Assembly: GCA_028714395.1 (NCBI GenBank)
Contig: JAQTMJ010000059.1
Location: forward strand, 1 to 5,793
Length of the DNA stretch: 5,793 nucleotides
Direction: 5' to 3'
From: Candidatus Iainarchaeum sp.
GTDB taxonomy: Archaea; Micrarchaeota; Micrarchaeia; Anstonellales; Bilamarchaeaceae
Shown here: piece by piece, positions 1 through 5,123 of the stretch
How the letters are laid out: the number at the start of each line of letters is the position of its first letter
How positions within the stretch are numbered: the first letter of the stretch is position 1
The notes under the pieces: model-generated
Told to the model about the DNA's origin: nothing
Databases searched by the model: none
Seen by the model: only the letters and a program-made list of their open reading frames with translations
Made by a program: the position numbers and the translations under genes

Positions 1-205
1 TTCCGTGCATCTCCTGGGCCAATAAGCCGCCATCCACAGCGCCCACCAGCCCGTCCACTTTTATCTCTTTGAGCGGATGCACAAGCTCCTTTTCCAAAGC
101 CTCAACGAAAACGTGATTTATGCTCCTGAATTTCGCGGCCTTACCCTTGATCTCATCCTCCATTGCGCGTATATGCTCCGCGGCCGCCTTGATTTTTTCG
201 AGCAT
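1..205 (-). CDS. NurA-like nuclease, N-terminal part (runs off left edge)
   Basis: The gene reads leftward from an ATG at 205 and is open for all 68 codons to the window edge, so only the N-terminus is here. The first 50 or so residues look like a charged helix rich in Lys, Glu and Ala. They lead into the stretch VGAVDGGLLAQ (residues 54-64), which resembles the start of the NurA domain: a hydrophobic strand ending in Asp-Gly. In that family the Asp is a metal ligand, and the usual form is DGS; here it is DGG. NurA is a 5'-3' nuclease that works with HerA helicase and Mre11-Rad50 in archaeal DNA end processing. No herA, mre11 or rad50 is visible, and the remaining catalytic residues lie outside the window. 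The ATG is favoured because an AT-rich box lies about 26 bp upstream. That this is a real gene is fairly sure; the NurA call rests on one motif and is tentative. Confidence 0.55.
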   Translation of the reverse strand, partial: MLEKIKAAAEHIRAMEDEIKGKAAKFRSINHVFVEALEKELVHPLKEIKVDGLVGAVDGGLLAQEMHG

Positions 206-208
206 AAC

Positions 209-216
209 TTTAAATT
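209..216 (+). promoter_or_regulatory. TATA-like box for pth2
   Basis: TTTAAATT is centred about 27 bp upstream of the pth2 ATG at 240. No Shine-Dalgarno sequence precedes that ATG (the bases just before it are TTAACCCTT), which fits a leaderless transcript driven by an archaeal TBP/TFB promoter. The box sits immediately upstream of the divergent start codon at 205. Confidence 0.5.
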
Positions 217-227
217 CCGATTATAAG

Positions 228-234
228 TTATTAA
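228..234 (-). promoter_or_regulatory. Putative TATA-like box for the leftward nurA-like gene
   Basis: On the minus strand this reads TTAATAA, centred about 26 bp before the ATG at 205. That is the spacing expected in archaea if transcription starts at the start codon. It lies inside the 34-bp gap shared with pth2, so the two promoters interleave. The call is inferred from position and composition only. Confidence 0.35.
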
Positions 235-239
235 CCCTT

Positions 240-626
240 ATGGGCATCCTTGATTCGGCCAGGATAAAAAATTCGGATTTGAAGCAGGCGATAGTGGTGC
301 GCACGGATTTGGAGATGGGCAAAGGCAAGGTTGCAGTACAGGTTGCGCACGCATCTATCTCAGCATACCTTGAGGCCGAAAGTGCGGACCGCGATGCTGC
401 TGAAAAATGGATTGAAGAAGGGATGAAGAAGATAGCGCTGAAAGTGAAGGACGAGAAAGAATTGTTCATGTATTTCCAGCAGGCCAAGGACGCAGGGCTT
501 CCGGTTTCCATAATCCGCGATGCTGGCTTAACTCAAATAGAAAGCGGAAGCGCCACCTGCTTTGCAATAGGCCCGGCCTCTTCATCAGAAATAGACAAAA
601 TAGTCGGAAAGCTCAAGTTGCTCTGA
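240..626 (+). CDS. pth2: Peptidyl-tRNA hydrolase, Pth2 type
   Basis: This 128-residue cytosolic protein is a clear member of the Pth2 family, the archaeal/eukaryotic enzyme that cleaves the ester bond of peptidyl-tRNAs released by stalled ribosomes and so recycles tRNA. The family signature starts near residue 15: KQAIVVRTDLEMGKGKVAVQ followed by VAHAS, giving the conserved Lys, Asp, Gln and His of the active face. The C-terminal half carries GLPVSIIRDAGLTQI and then CFAIGPAS, ending in the typical KLKLL tail. Length is normal for the family (about 115-125 residues plus a short N-terminal extension). The frame is open further upstream to an ATG at 120, but that would add 40 residues with no family similarity and overlap the divergent gene. 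The ATG at 240 is therefore preferred, and a TATA-like box at the right distance supports it. It appears to be a single-gene unit. Confidence 0.95.
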   Translation: MGILDSARIKNSDLKQAIVVRTDLEMGKGKVAVQVAHASISAYLEAESADRDAAEKWIEEGMKKIALKVKDEKELFMYFQQAKDAGLPVSIIRDAGLTQIESGSATCFAIGPASSSEIDKIVGKLKLL

Positions 627-652
627 ACCCCATCTTTTATAAGATTTTCCAA

Positions 653-660
653 CTTTAATA
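653..660 (+). promoter_or_regulatory. Possible TATA-like box for the ankyrin-repeat gene
   Basis: CTTTAATA is centred about 30 bp before the ATG at 687. A second AT-rich element, TTTTATAA at 635-642, is the better TATA match but would place the transcript start near 665, giving a leader of 13-22 bases. Either could be the real box; the stronger one may also overlap the T-rich end of the pth2 transcript. Confidence 0.35.
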
Positions 661-686
661 CTACTGCATGCAATTCTGTGGTCACC

Positions 687-1757
687 ATGTGTTCAGCTTC
701 ACCTCAAATTATAGAAAAACCAGGGAGTACCCCCAAGCGTAAACCCATTGTTGTTAATTTTAGCCACAGGGTCTCCACCGAGGATATAATGCGCGAGAAC
801 CTGGCGCGGCGCCTTTTCGACGCATCCCTGGGCGGGCAGGTGGAGAGCATAAGAGAAGTGAGCGCAGCTTTTCCAAGCCTGTCCAAAATTAAGAAGGCCC
901 TCTCAGAAGGTTCGCTGGTGAACGCACGCGGGATAAAGTTATTTTTCTACAAGCGGGAACTTGACAAGCTCGATCCGCTCGGCTTGGTTTGCAAATCAGT
1001 CAAACTGGATTCTGGCCTCAAGCATAATTACTACAGAGTCGTGCTTGAAGATGGCACCTATATACTCTTCAATCCAGCCATTGGCCAAAACAAGCCGCTC
1101 ATCGTGGAAAAAGACCTCGCCGTTTTCATGGAAGAGATGGCGGCGCTTCATAGTGTGACCTCTGCCGAATCCGGCAAATTGGAAATGCTCGGAACGAGAA
1201 TAAATGAAGTTGAAATAGCGGACATGCGTGGCGACAGCTACACCGTGGCCTGCTTGAGATCATCGAAAGGGCGTGTATTCCTCCTTTCCAGCATGCGGGT
1301 GGAAGGGCTCGAGGAACTGATAGAACGAGGCGCGCCTGTGGACTGGAGAAACTTCTGGGAACAAACGCCCCTGATGGTCACAACTTCGCTAAAGCATCAT
1401 GAAGCGATGTCCTTCCTGCTGGGAAAAGGCGCAGATCCGAACCTCAAGGACCTTGAGAAAATGGGCGCACGCACACCCCTGATGCTCGCAACCCTCAACG
1501 GGGACTCCAAAGGGGTGGGAATAATCCTCGATGACCCTAGGACAAACTGGCTGGAAAAGGACGCAGACGGACGGAATGCGCTCATGCTCGCGGTTTTGAA
1601 CCGGCGTATTGAAATAGTCAGATTGCTGCTTAAAGACTCCCGTGCGGATATTGGCGCAGTTGACTACGAAGGCGACAGCGTCCACGAGCTCGCAAGACGT
1701 TATGCCCCCACAACGCCCATACCGAAGATGCTGGCCAGAAAAGTTGCGGTAATTTAA
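687..1757 (+). CDS. Ankyrin-repeat protein with unrecognised N-terminal domain
   Basis: The product has 356 residues counted from the ATG at 687; a GTG nine bases upstream (678) is an alternative start adding three residues. No signal peptide or membrane segment is visible, so it is probably cytosolic. The C-terminal part, from about residue 206, is a row of ankyrin repeats. These comprise a partial repeat (about 206-223, ending in GAPVDW), three fuller ones with the TPLM or ALML helix start (about 224-257, 260-294 and 295-327), and a degenerate cap starting with GDSVHELA. GADPNLKD is a textbook ankyrin loop. Such repeats bind other proteins; the partner is unknown. Residues 1-205 match no family I recognise: a polar tail, a helical stretch around 35-75, then alternating strand-like segments (YYRVVLEDGTYILF, RVFLLSS) suggesting an alpha/beta domain. 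It stands alone, with gaps on both sides. The ankyrin call is firm; overall function is unknown. Confidence 0.85.
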   Translation: MCSASPQIIEKPGSTPKRKPIVVNFSHRVSTEDIMRENLARRLFDASLGGQVESIREVSAAFPSLSKIKKALSEGSLVNARGIKLFFYKRELDKLDPLGLVCKSVKLDSGLKHNYYRVVLEDGTYILFNPAIGQNKPLIVEKDLAVFMEEMAALHSVTSAESGKLEMLGTRINEVEIADMRGDSYTVACLRSSKGRVFLLSSMRVEGLEELIERGAPVDWRNFWEQTPLMVTTSLKHHEAMSFLLGKGADPNLKDLEKMGARTPLMLATLNGDSKGVGIILDDPRTNWLEKDADGRNALMLAVLNRRIEIVRLLLKDSRADIGAVDYEGDSVHELARRYAPTTPIPKMLARKVAVI

Positions 1758-1762
1758 GCTAA

Positions 1763-1770
1763 TTTTTTAA
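1763..1770 (+). promoter_or_regulatory. TATA-like box for the dcd-HAD operon
   Basis: TTTTTTAA is centred about 26 bp before the ATG at 1792, and no Shine-Dalgarno sequence precedes that ATG, which again fits a leaderless first gene. The same eight bases recur at 2905-2912 ahead of another gene. The run of T just after the stop codon at 1757 could also act as a U-rich termination signal for the ankyrin gene. Confidence 0.5.
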
Positions 1771-1791
1771 CTTTGTGCGATAAATGCACCC

Positions 1792-2307
1792 ATGATACTT
1801 TCCAACAAGGACATAAAGGAGCGCATGCGCAAGGGCGAAATAAAAATCCGGCCTTTCAGGGAAGAGCAGCTCGGAAGCGCGACCGTGGACCTCACCCTTT
1901 CAGACGAGTGGGAGTTCTTCAAAAAGAAGCTGATCGGAACTAGAGTGGATCTGGAAAAAGTCCCTTTTCAGGAAGCGGTCGAAAAAGTGCGCGCGGATTA
2001 CGCGATGCTCGCGCCCGGGGAAATAGTGCTCGCGAAAACCCTGGAGAAAATCACGCTCCCGGCGCACATAATGGGCAAGCTGGAAGGGAGGAGCAGGTAC
2101 GCGCGCATGGGCCTTTCCATCCACATCACATCCGCGATAGTGCAGCCCGGCTCCAGCAACCACCAGGTTCTTGAGATTCTCAATTCAGCCCCGTTCACGG
2201 TGATTCTGCACAAGGGCATGCGCCTTTCCCAGATTGTTTTCTACGAGCTGAAAACCCCGAGCTCAAAACCCTATGCGAAATTCGGAAAGATTGCGAGGAG
2301 GCAGTGA
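1792..2307 (+). CDS. dcd: dCTP deaminase / dUTPase family protein
   Basis: This family deaminates dCTP to dUTP; some archaeal members also hydrolyse dUTP to dUMP, feeding dTMP synthesis and keeping uracil out of DNA. The 171-residue product starts with the family-typical MILSNKDI and has GSATVDLTL (28-36) where homologues have a PxSxDLRL-like stretch. The core motif is GRSRYARMGLSIHIT (99-113), keeping Ser101 and Arg105 of the nucleotide site. LEILN (127-131) contains Glu128, which aligns with the catalytic glutamate. Differences: the usual I-D-P-G-F/W-x-G reads VQPGSSN (117-123), so the Asp, the aromatic and the Gly are changed, and the C-terminal tail after Tyr161 is short compared with the usual 180-200 residues. 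The protein may therefore be specialised or altered in specificity. It is the first gene of an operon with the HAD hydrolase. Family is sure; the exact reaction (deaminase, dUTPase or both) is not. Confidence 0.85.
   Translation: MILSNKDIKERMRKGEIKIRPFREEQLGSATVDLTLSDEWEFFKKKLIGTRVDLEKVPFQEAVEKVRADYAMLAPGEIVLAKTLEKITLPAHIMGKLEGRSRYARMGLSIHITSAIVQPGSSNHQVLEILNSAPFTVILHKGMRLSQIVFYELKTPSSKPYAKFGKIARRQ
2295..2301 (+). promoter_or_regulatory. Strong Shine-Dalgarno site for the HAD gene
   Basis: GAGGAGG lies within the last codons of dcd, seven bases before the ATG at 2309. It fixes the HAD start and rules out the earlier in-frame ATG at 2273. It is the only clear Shine-Dalgarno site in the window and precedes the only gene that is internal to an operon. 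Confidence 0.8.
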
Positions 2308-2308
2308 G

Positions 2309-2878
2309 ATGCTCAAACTTCTTATTCTTGATTTGGACGAAACCCTGCTCCGCATGAAGGTGGACTGGGAAAAAGTCAGGGCTGAAGTGATTGAATACGG
2401 GAGAAGCCAGGGCGCTGCATTCAATTCTTCAGATTCCATAATCCCGCTCTCCTCGGCAATTTCCAGCACGTCGGAACGCAAGCAAGAAGTGGATTCCATA
2501 TGGCGCAGGCACGAACTCTCTTCAATGGAAAAATCCAGCGTTGTGCGCTATGCGAAAGCCGAGAAATTCGTGAAAAGGATGAAGAAACGCGGCCTGCTTC
2601 TCGCCATAGCCTCAAACAACTGCCATGCAAGCGCGGAAAAGGCGCTCGCACTTTCCGGTCTCTCATCCTTTTTCGATCTCATGGTATGCCGGGACGATGT
2701 TTCAAGCACCAAGCCGCACCCTGAAATGCTTCTCAAAATACTGGATAGCTTCGGAATCGCAAAGGAAGAAGCAGTTTTCATAGGCAACAGCGAAACCAGC
2801 GACGCTCCGGCAGGAAAATCCGCAGGCATAAGGACATTGATAGTAAATCCGAATTCCGCATTCCCGCAAATTGGATAA
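2309..2878 (+). CDS. HAD-superfamily hydrolase (probable phosphatase)
   Basis: The 189-residue product has all four HAD landmarks in order. Motif I is ILDLDETLL with nucleophile Asp8 and general acid/base Asp10. An inserted helical cap of the small C1 type follows at about 18-90. Motif II is the Ser of IASNN (Ser102), motif III is Lys135 in STKPHPEM, and motif IV is FIGNSETSDAPAG with Asp165. HAD phosphatases move phosphate through an aspartyl-phosphate intermediate using magnesium. In motif IV the first acidic residue is Asn160 instead of the usual Asp, while the second Asp is kept, so catalysis is still plausible. The layout resembles the phosphoglycolate phosphatase/nucleotidase-like subfamily, but the substrate cannot be read from sequence. 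The gene starts one base after the dcd stop and has its own strong Shine-Dalgarno site, so the two are almost certainly co-transcribed and coupled in translation. A nucleotide or nucleotide by-product is a reasonable guess for its substrate. Confidence 0.85.
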   Translation: MLKLLILDLDETLLRMKVDWEKVRAEVIEYGRSQGAAFNSSDSIIPLSSAISSTSERKQEVDSIWRRHELSSMEKSSVVRYAKAEKFVKRMKKRGLLLAIASNNCHASAEKALALSGLSSFFDLMVCRDDVSSTKPHPEMLLKILDSFGIAKEEAVFIGNSETSDAPAGKSAGIRTLIVNPNSAFPQIG

Positions 2879-2904
2879 ACAGTTCATGGCGTGTTAAAAT
2901 ATAG

Positions 2905-2912
2905 TTTTTTAA
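2905..2912 (+). promoter_or_regulatory. TATA-like box for the AT-rich orphan gene
   Basis: TTTTTTAA, identical to the box before dcd, is centred about 35 bp before the ATG at 2943, which would give a leader of about eight bases. The T run may also serve as a terminator for the dcd-HAD transcript ending at 2878. An AT-rich stretch, TTAAAATATA, lies just upstream at 2894-2903 and could be part of the same promoter. Confidence 0.4.
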
Positions 2913-2942
2913 GTTCTCCCATCCATATTCCACTGTGAGTCT

Positions 2943-3638
2943 ATGCATGGCTCTGCTGTTTCTGGAGTGCAATTCTATAATACGCATATACGTGCGAACC
3001 ATCCTAACGGCCATATACTAGCCCGGATATTCGGTGGGCAACTGACCGGCTCCTCTTTGTGCGGTTCAATCAAGAACCCAGAAGTGTTGCATGATGAAAG
3101 CCCAGTTTTGAGCCGGTATGTGGTTGTATGTCAAAAACCAAATGAAGCTTTTGGGTGGTGGAAGGATGTAATAGACCCAAAAACAAAAATGAGATTCAGT
3201 ACGCAGTATGTACCCCCGGATATATTTAATGTTCCCAATTGCGCTCTCTGTCTAGTCCCACAAATTTCAGGTATGGAGAGACATGGGCTAATTATTCCAA
3301 ACCCTGAAGCCAAAGTTAAAGTGATTAAAAATTTCCCCAAAGAAGAAAGAACTAGGATTGCAAATTCAGATTATATATTTGAGCGTCCTCTGGCAGAGGG
3401 CATATTCGCCCTGGTTTACGATTGGCGCACCAATACTATTTCTCTGCGCAGTCTAAAAGAGGAGTTTTGGATAATTCTGGAGATTCCAATTGTCGGCAGC
3501 TCTGAAAAGCAACCGGATGCGAAATGCGCGGATACAACGCCGTCAGTTCTAACGTCAGAAGAATCTCCATCACCTCCACGGGGCGACGGCAACGTGGCTG
3601 TTTGGATGAAGTCTCTGAAAGATCTGGTGCATGAGTAA
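2943..3638 (+). CDS. Unrecognised AT-rich protein, 231 residues
   Basis: I do not recognise this protein. It starts at the only upstream Met in frame; the next Met (83) would remove a third of it. No signal peptide or membrane segment is visible. The main part (about 1-184) looks like a folded, strand-rich domain with aromatic clusters (AFGWWKDVIDP, 69-79; EEFWIILEIPIV, 173-184). It contains a CxxC pair at Cys100 and Cys103 (PNCALC), with further Cys at 40, 63 and 195, but no second CxxC that would make a standard zinc ribbon. Residues 185-217 are a Ser/Pro/Glu-rich linker, followed by a short helix-like tail (VAVWMKSLKDLVHE). By my hand count the G+C of 2941-3600 is about 46%, falling to 35% in places, while sampled 60-base lines of the permease and dcd give 58-67%. 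That points to a separate origin or transfer. It has its own promoter and is not in an operon. Coding status is likely from the long open frame; function is unknown. Confidence 0.65.
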   Translation: MHGSAVSGVQFYNTHIRANHPNGHILARIFGGQLTGSSLCGSIKNPEVLHDESPVLSRYVVVCQKPNEAFGWWKDVIDPKTKMRFSTQYVPPDIFNVPNCALCLVPQISGMERHGLIIPNPEAKVKVIKNFPKEERTRIANSDYIFERPLAEGIFALVYDWRTNTISLRSLKEEFWIILEIPIVGSSEKQPDAKCADTTPSVLTSEESPSPPRGDGNVAVWMKSLKDLVHE

Positions 3639-3681
3639 GCCAGTTTTCTCCAGGAGTTTATTGAGCCCCCTCTCTCCCCTA

Positions 3682-3689
3682 TTTAAAAG
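3682..3689 (+). promoter_or_regulatory. TATA-like box for the APC permease
   Basis: TTTAAAAG is centred about 33 bp before the GTG start at 3719, within the 80-bp gap that follows the orphan gene. A short leader of about seven bases is implied, and no usable Shine-Dalgarno site is present at normal spacing. The rest of the gap shows only a C/T-rich stretch (3665-3680) and a small palindrome, CTCCAGGAG, at 3648-3656. Confidence 0.45.
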
Positions 3690-3718
3690 TCTGAGCAAAC
3701 AAAATCACAGAAAAGAGA

Positions 3719-5068
3719 GTGATAATCCTGGATTCCTCACAGCCAAAACTGAAAAGGGAGCTGGGCCTGCTGGGCAGCTTCTCCATGGGCTTCGCAGACG
3801 TTGGAGCAGACATATTCCTGGCCCTCGGCCTCATAGCAGCCTACGCAGGCGGCTCGATGCCGTTCGCGATTCTCATCGCCGCGGGCGTTTACGTCCTCAC
3901 CGGCTTAGCCTATGCAGAGCTGGCCTCTTCCATTCCTGTGGCAGGCGGCGCATCGGTCTACGGCGAGCGCGCATTCGGCAAGTTCGTGGGCTTCATAGGC
4001 GGCTGGGGGCTCATGCTGGACTACACTCTGGACATCGCCCTGTTCGCAGTGGCTGCAGCAGGCTACCTGTCGTTCTTCTTCCCGGTGATACGGACCGTGC
4101 TCCCGGTGGCAAGCTCGATGCTAATCCTGGCGTTGGTGCTGGTCAACCTCTTCGGCATACGGGAGTCTTCGTTCGTGAATTCCATGCTCACCCTGGGCAC
4201 CATTGCGCTGGTGGTGGCGCTCCTCATAATAGGCCTTACCACCTTCAATCTCCAGATGTTCCTCTCGGGCATAAAGCCCATAGAAGTGAGCCCGGGAATA
4301 CACGATTTCCTCTATTCGATTACTCTTGCCATGGTCGCGTTCATAGGCATAGAGAGCATCTCCCAGGGGGCCGAGGAAACCCGCGACCCGGAAAAGACGC
4401 TGCCCCGCGCCCACATATCAGCTGTAACCACGGTGGTGGTGTTCGCGCTCGCGATTTCGGTATTGGCGCTCGGCATAATCCCTCCCCAGGCGCTGGCCCA
4501 AAGACCGGACAATCCCATTGTCGCGCTGGCGCTCGCGCTTCCCTTCGCCAATGTGCTGGTGCCCATAGTAGCGCTCATAGGATTTGCAATCTGCTTCGTT
4601 TCCGCCAACACAGGCATAATCGGGGTTTCCCGCGTCACCTATTCAATGAGCAACCACGGGCTCCTCACCCGCAGGTTCCAATGGGTGCACCCACTGTTCC
4701 GCACGCCCTGGGTGACCATACTGGTGTTTTCAGCCATAGCCATGGTCCTTGCCTATGTCGGAGACATGTTTTTCCTCGGCGAGCCGTACGCATTCGGGGC
4801 CCTGACCGCCTACCTCATCGCGAATCTCGCGCTCATAAAGCTGCGCTTCACCGAACCCGGCCTGGTTCGCCCGTTCCGCATGCCCCTTAACATCCAATGG
4901 AAGGACAGGCAGGTGCCGCTGCTCGCCATAGTCGGAGTGGTGGGCTGCGCGGCAATGCTCTTCCTGGTTGCGTGGCTGCACGAGTCGGGAAGGAACTTCG
5001 CGCTCGCGTGGTTCGCCGTTGGAATACTGTCCTTCTTCCTCTACAGCCGCTACCGCAATAAGAAATAG
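3719..5068 (+). CDS. APC-superfamily amino acid permease
   Basis: The 449-residue integral membrane protein belongs to the amino acid-polyamine-organocation superfamily, which imports or exchanges amino acids or amines by secondary transport. It opens with the family's LKRELGLLGS and continues into segment 1. YAELASSIPVAGGASVYGERAFG (65-87) matches the loop 2-3 signature, and GIESISQGAEETRDP (210-224) with LPRA matches the region after segment 6. I count about 12 hydrophobic segments, near 18-42, 46-68, 88-116, 127-147, 153-174, 197-213, 233-254, 268-298 (broad, probably one to two passes), 331-352, 354-375, 400-420 and 425-443, with a short basic C-terminus. The unwound part of segment 1 reads FADVGADIFLALG rather than the common GxGIF type; this acidic version occurs in a subset of APC proteins. 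Substrate is unknown. Translation must start at GTG 3719, because a stop lies in frame at 3692 and the next Met (23) would cut into segment 1. Confidence 0.92.
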   Translation: MIILDSSQPKLKRELGLLGSFSMGFADVGADIFLALGLIAAYAGGSMPFAILIAAGVYVLTGLAYAELASSIPVAGGASVYGERAFGKFVGFIGGWGLMLDYTLDIALFAVAAAGYLSFFFPVIRTVLPVASSMLILALVLVNLFGIRESSFVNSMLTLGTIALVVALLIIGLTTFNLQMFLSGIKPIEVSPGIHDFLYSITLAMVAFIGIESISQGAEETRDPEKTLPRAHISAVTTVVVFALAISVLALGIIPPQALAQRPDNPIVALALALPFANVLVPIVALIGFAICFVSANTGIIGVSRVTYSMSNHGLLTRRFQWVHPLFRTPWVTILVFSAIAMVLAYVGDMFFLGEPYAFGALTAYLIANLALIKLRFTEPGLVRPFRMPLNIQWKDRQVPLLAIVGVVGCAAMLFLVAWLHESGRNFALAWFAVGILSFFLYSRYRNKK

Positions 5069-5076
5069 CATTGGGG

Positions 5077-5093
5077 TAAAAGTGCAAAAACAA
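5077..5093 (-). terminator. Possible T-rich terminator of the leftward ATPase gene
   Basis: On the minus strand, about 30 bases after the ATPase stop codon, the sequence reads TTGTTTTTGCACTTTTAC, two short T runs of the kind that end archaeal transcripts. It lies in the 55-bp gap between convergent genes. No strong hairpin accompanies it, and the call rests on composition alone. Confidence 0.3.
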
Positions 5094-5123
5094 CCGAATC
5101 CCCATGAAGGGCTTTATGGAGAG

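Noticed and set aside
120..239. Upstream extension of pth2 to an ATG at 120
   Set aside because: The extra 40 residues have no Pth2 similarity and overlap the divergent gene and both promoters; ATG 240 has the family's normal length.
668..742. ATG at 668, about 28 bp after a good TATA-like box, as start of a small peptide
   Set aside because: It runs only 24 codons in a different frame before a stop within the ankyrin gene, with nothing else to support translation.
1389..1685. Minus-strand open frames of 62-98 residues opposite the ankyrin repeats
   Set aside because: They lie antisense to a well-supported gene, show no motif, and have no promoter or ribosome site that I can see.
2273..2308. 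Earlier ATG for the HAD gene inside dcd
   Set aside because: The strong Shine-Dalgarno site at 2295-2301 fits ATG 2309, and HAD proteins begin just before the nucleophile motif, as this one does from 2309.
2309..3638. HAD gene and AT-rich orphan as a toxin-antitoxin or defence pair
   Set aside because: They are 64 bp apart with a separate promoter, differ in composition, and neither shows toxin or antitoxin features.
3631..4890. A 419-residue open frame overlapping most of the permease gene
   Set aside because: It is in another frame of the permease and its translation is an Arg/His/Pro/Gly-rich string with no domain. The permease frame shows clear APC motifs and membrane segments, so this is a by-product of GC-rich codons.
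4730..5071. Minus-strand 113-residue open frame opposite the end of the permease
   Set aside because: Its composition mirrors the permease codons and no domain is visible; it is a shadow.
5069..5106. Inverted repeat CATTGGGG / CCCCATG between the convergent genes as a hairpin terminator
   Set aside because: The stem is about seven pairs with a bulge and a loop of over 20 bases, and no T run follows it on the plus strand; too weak to call.
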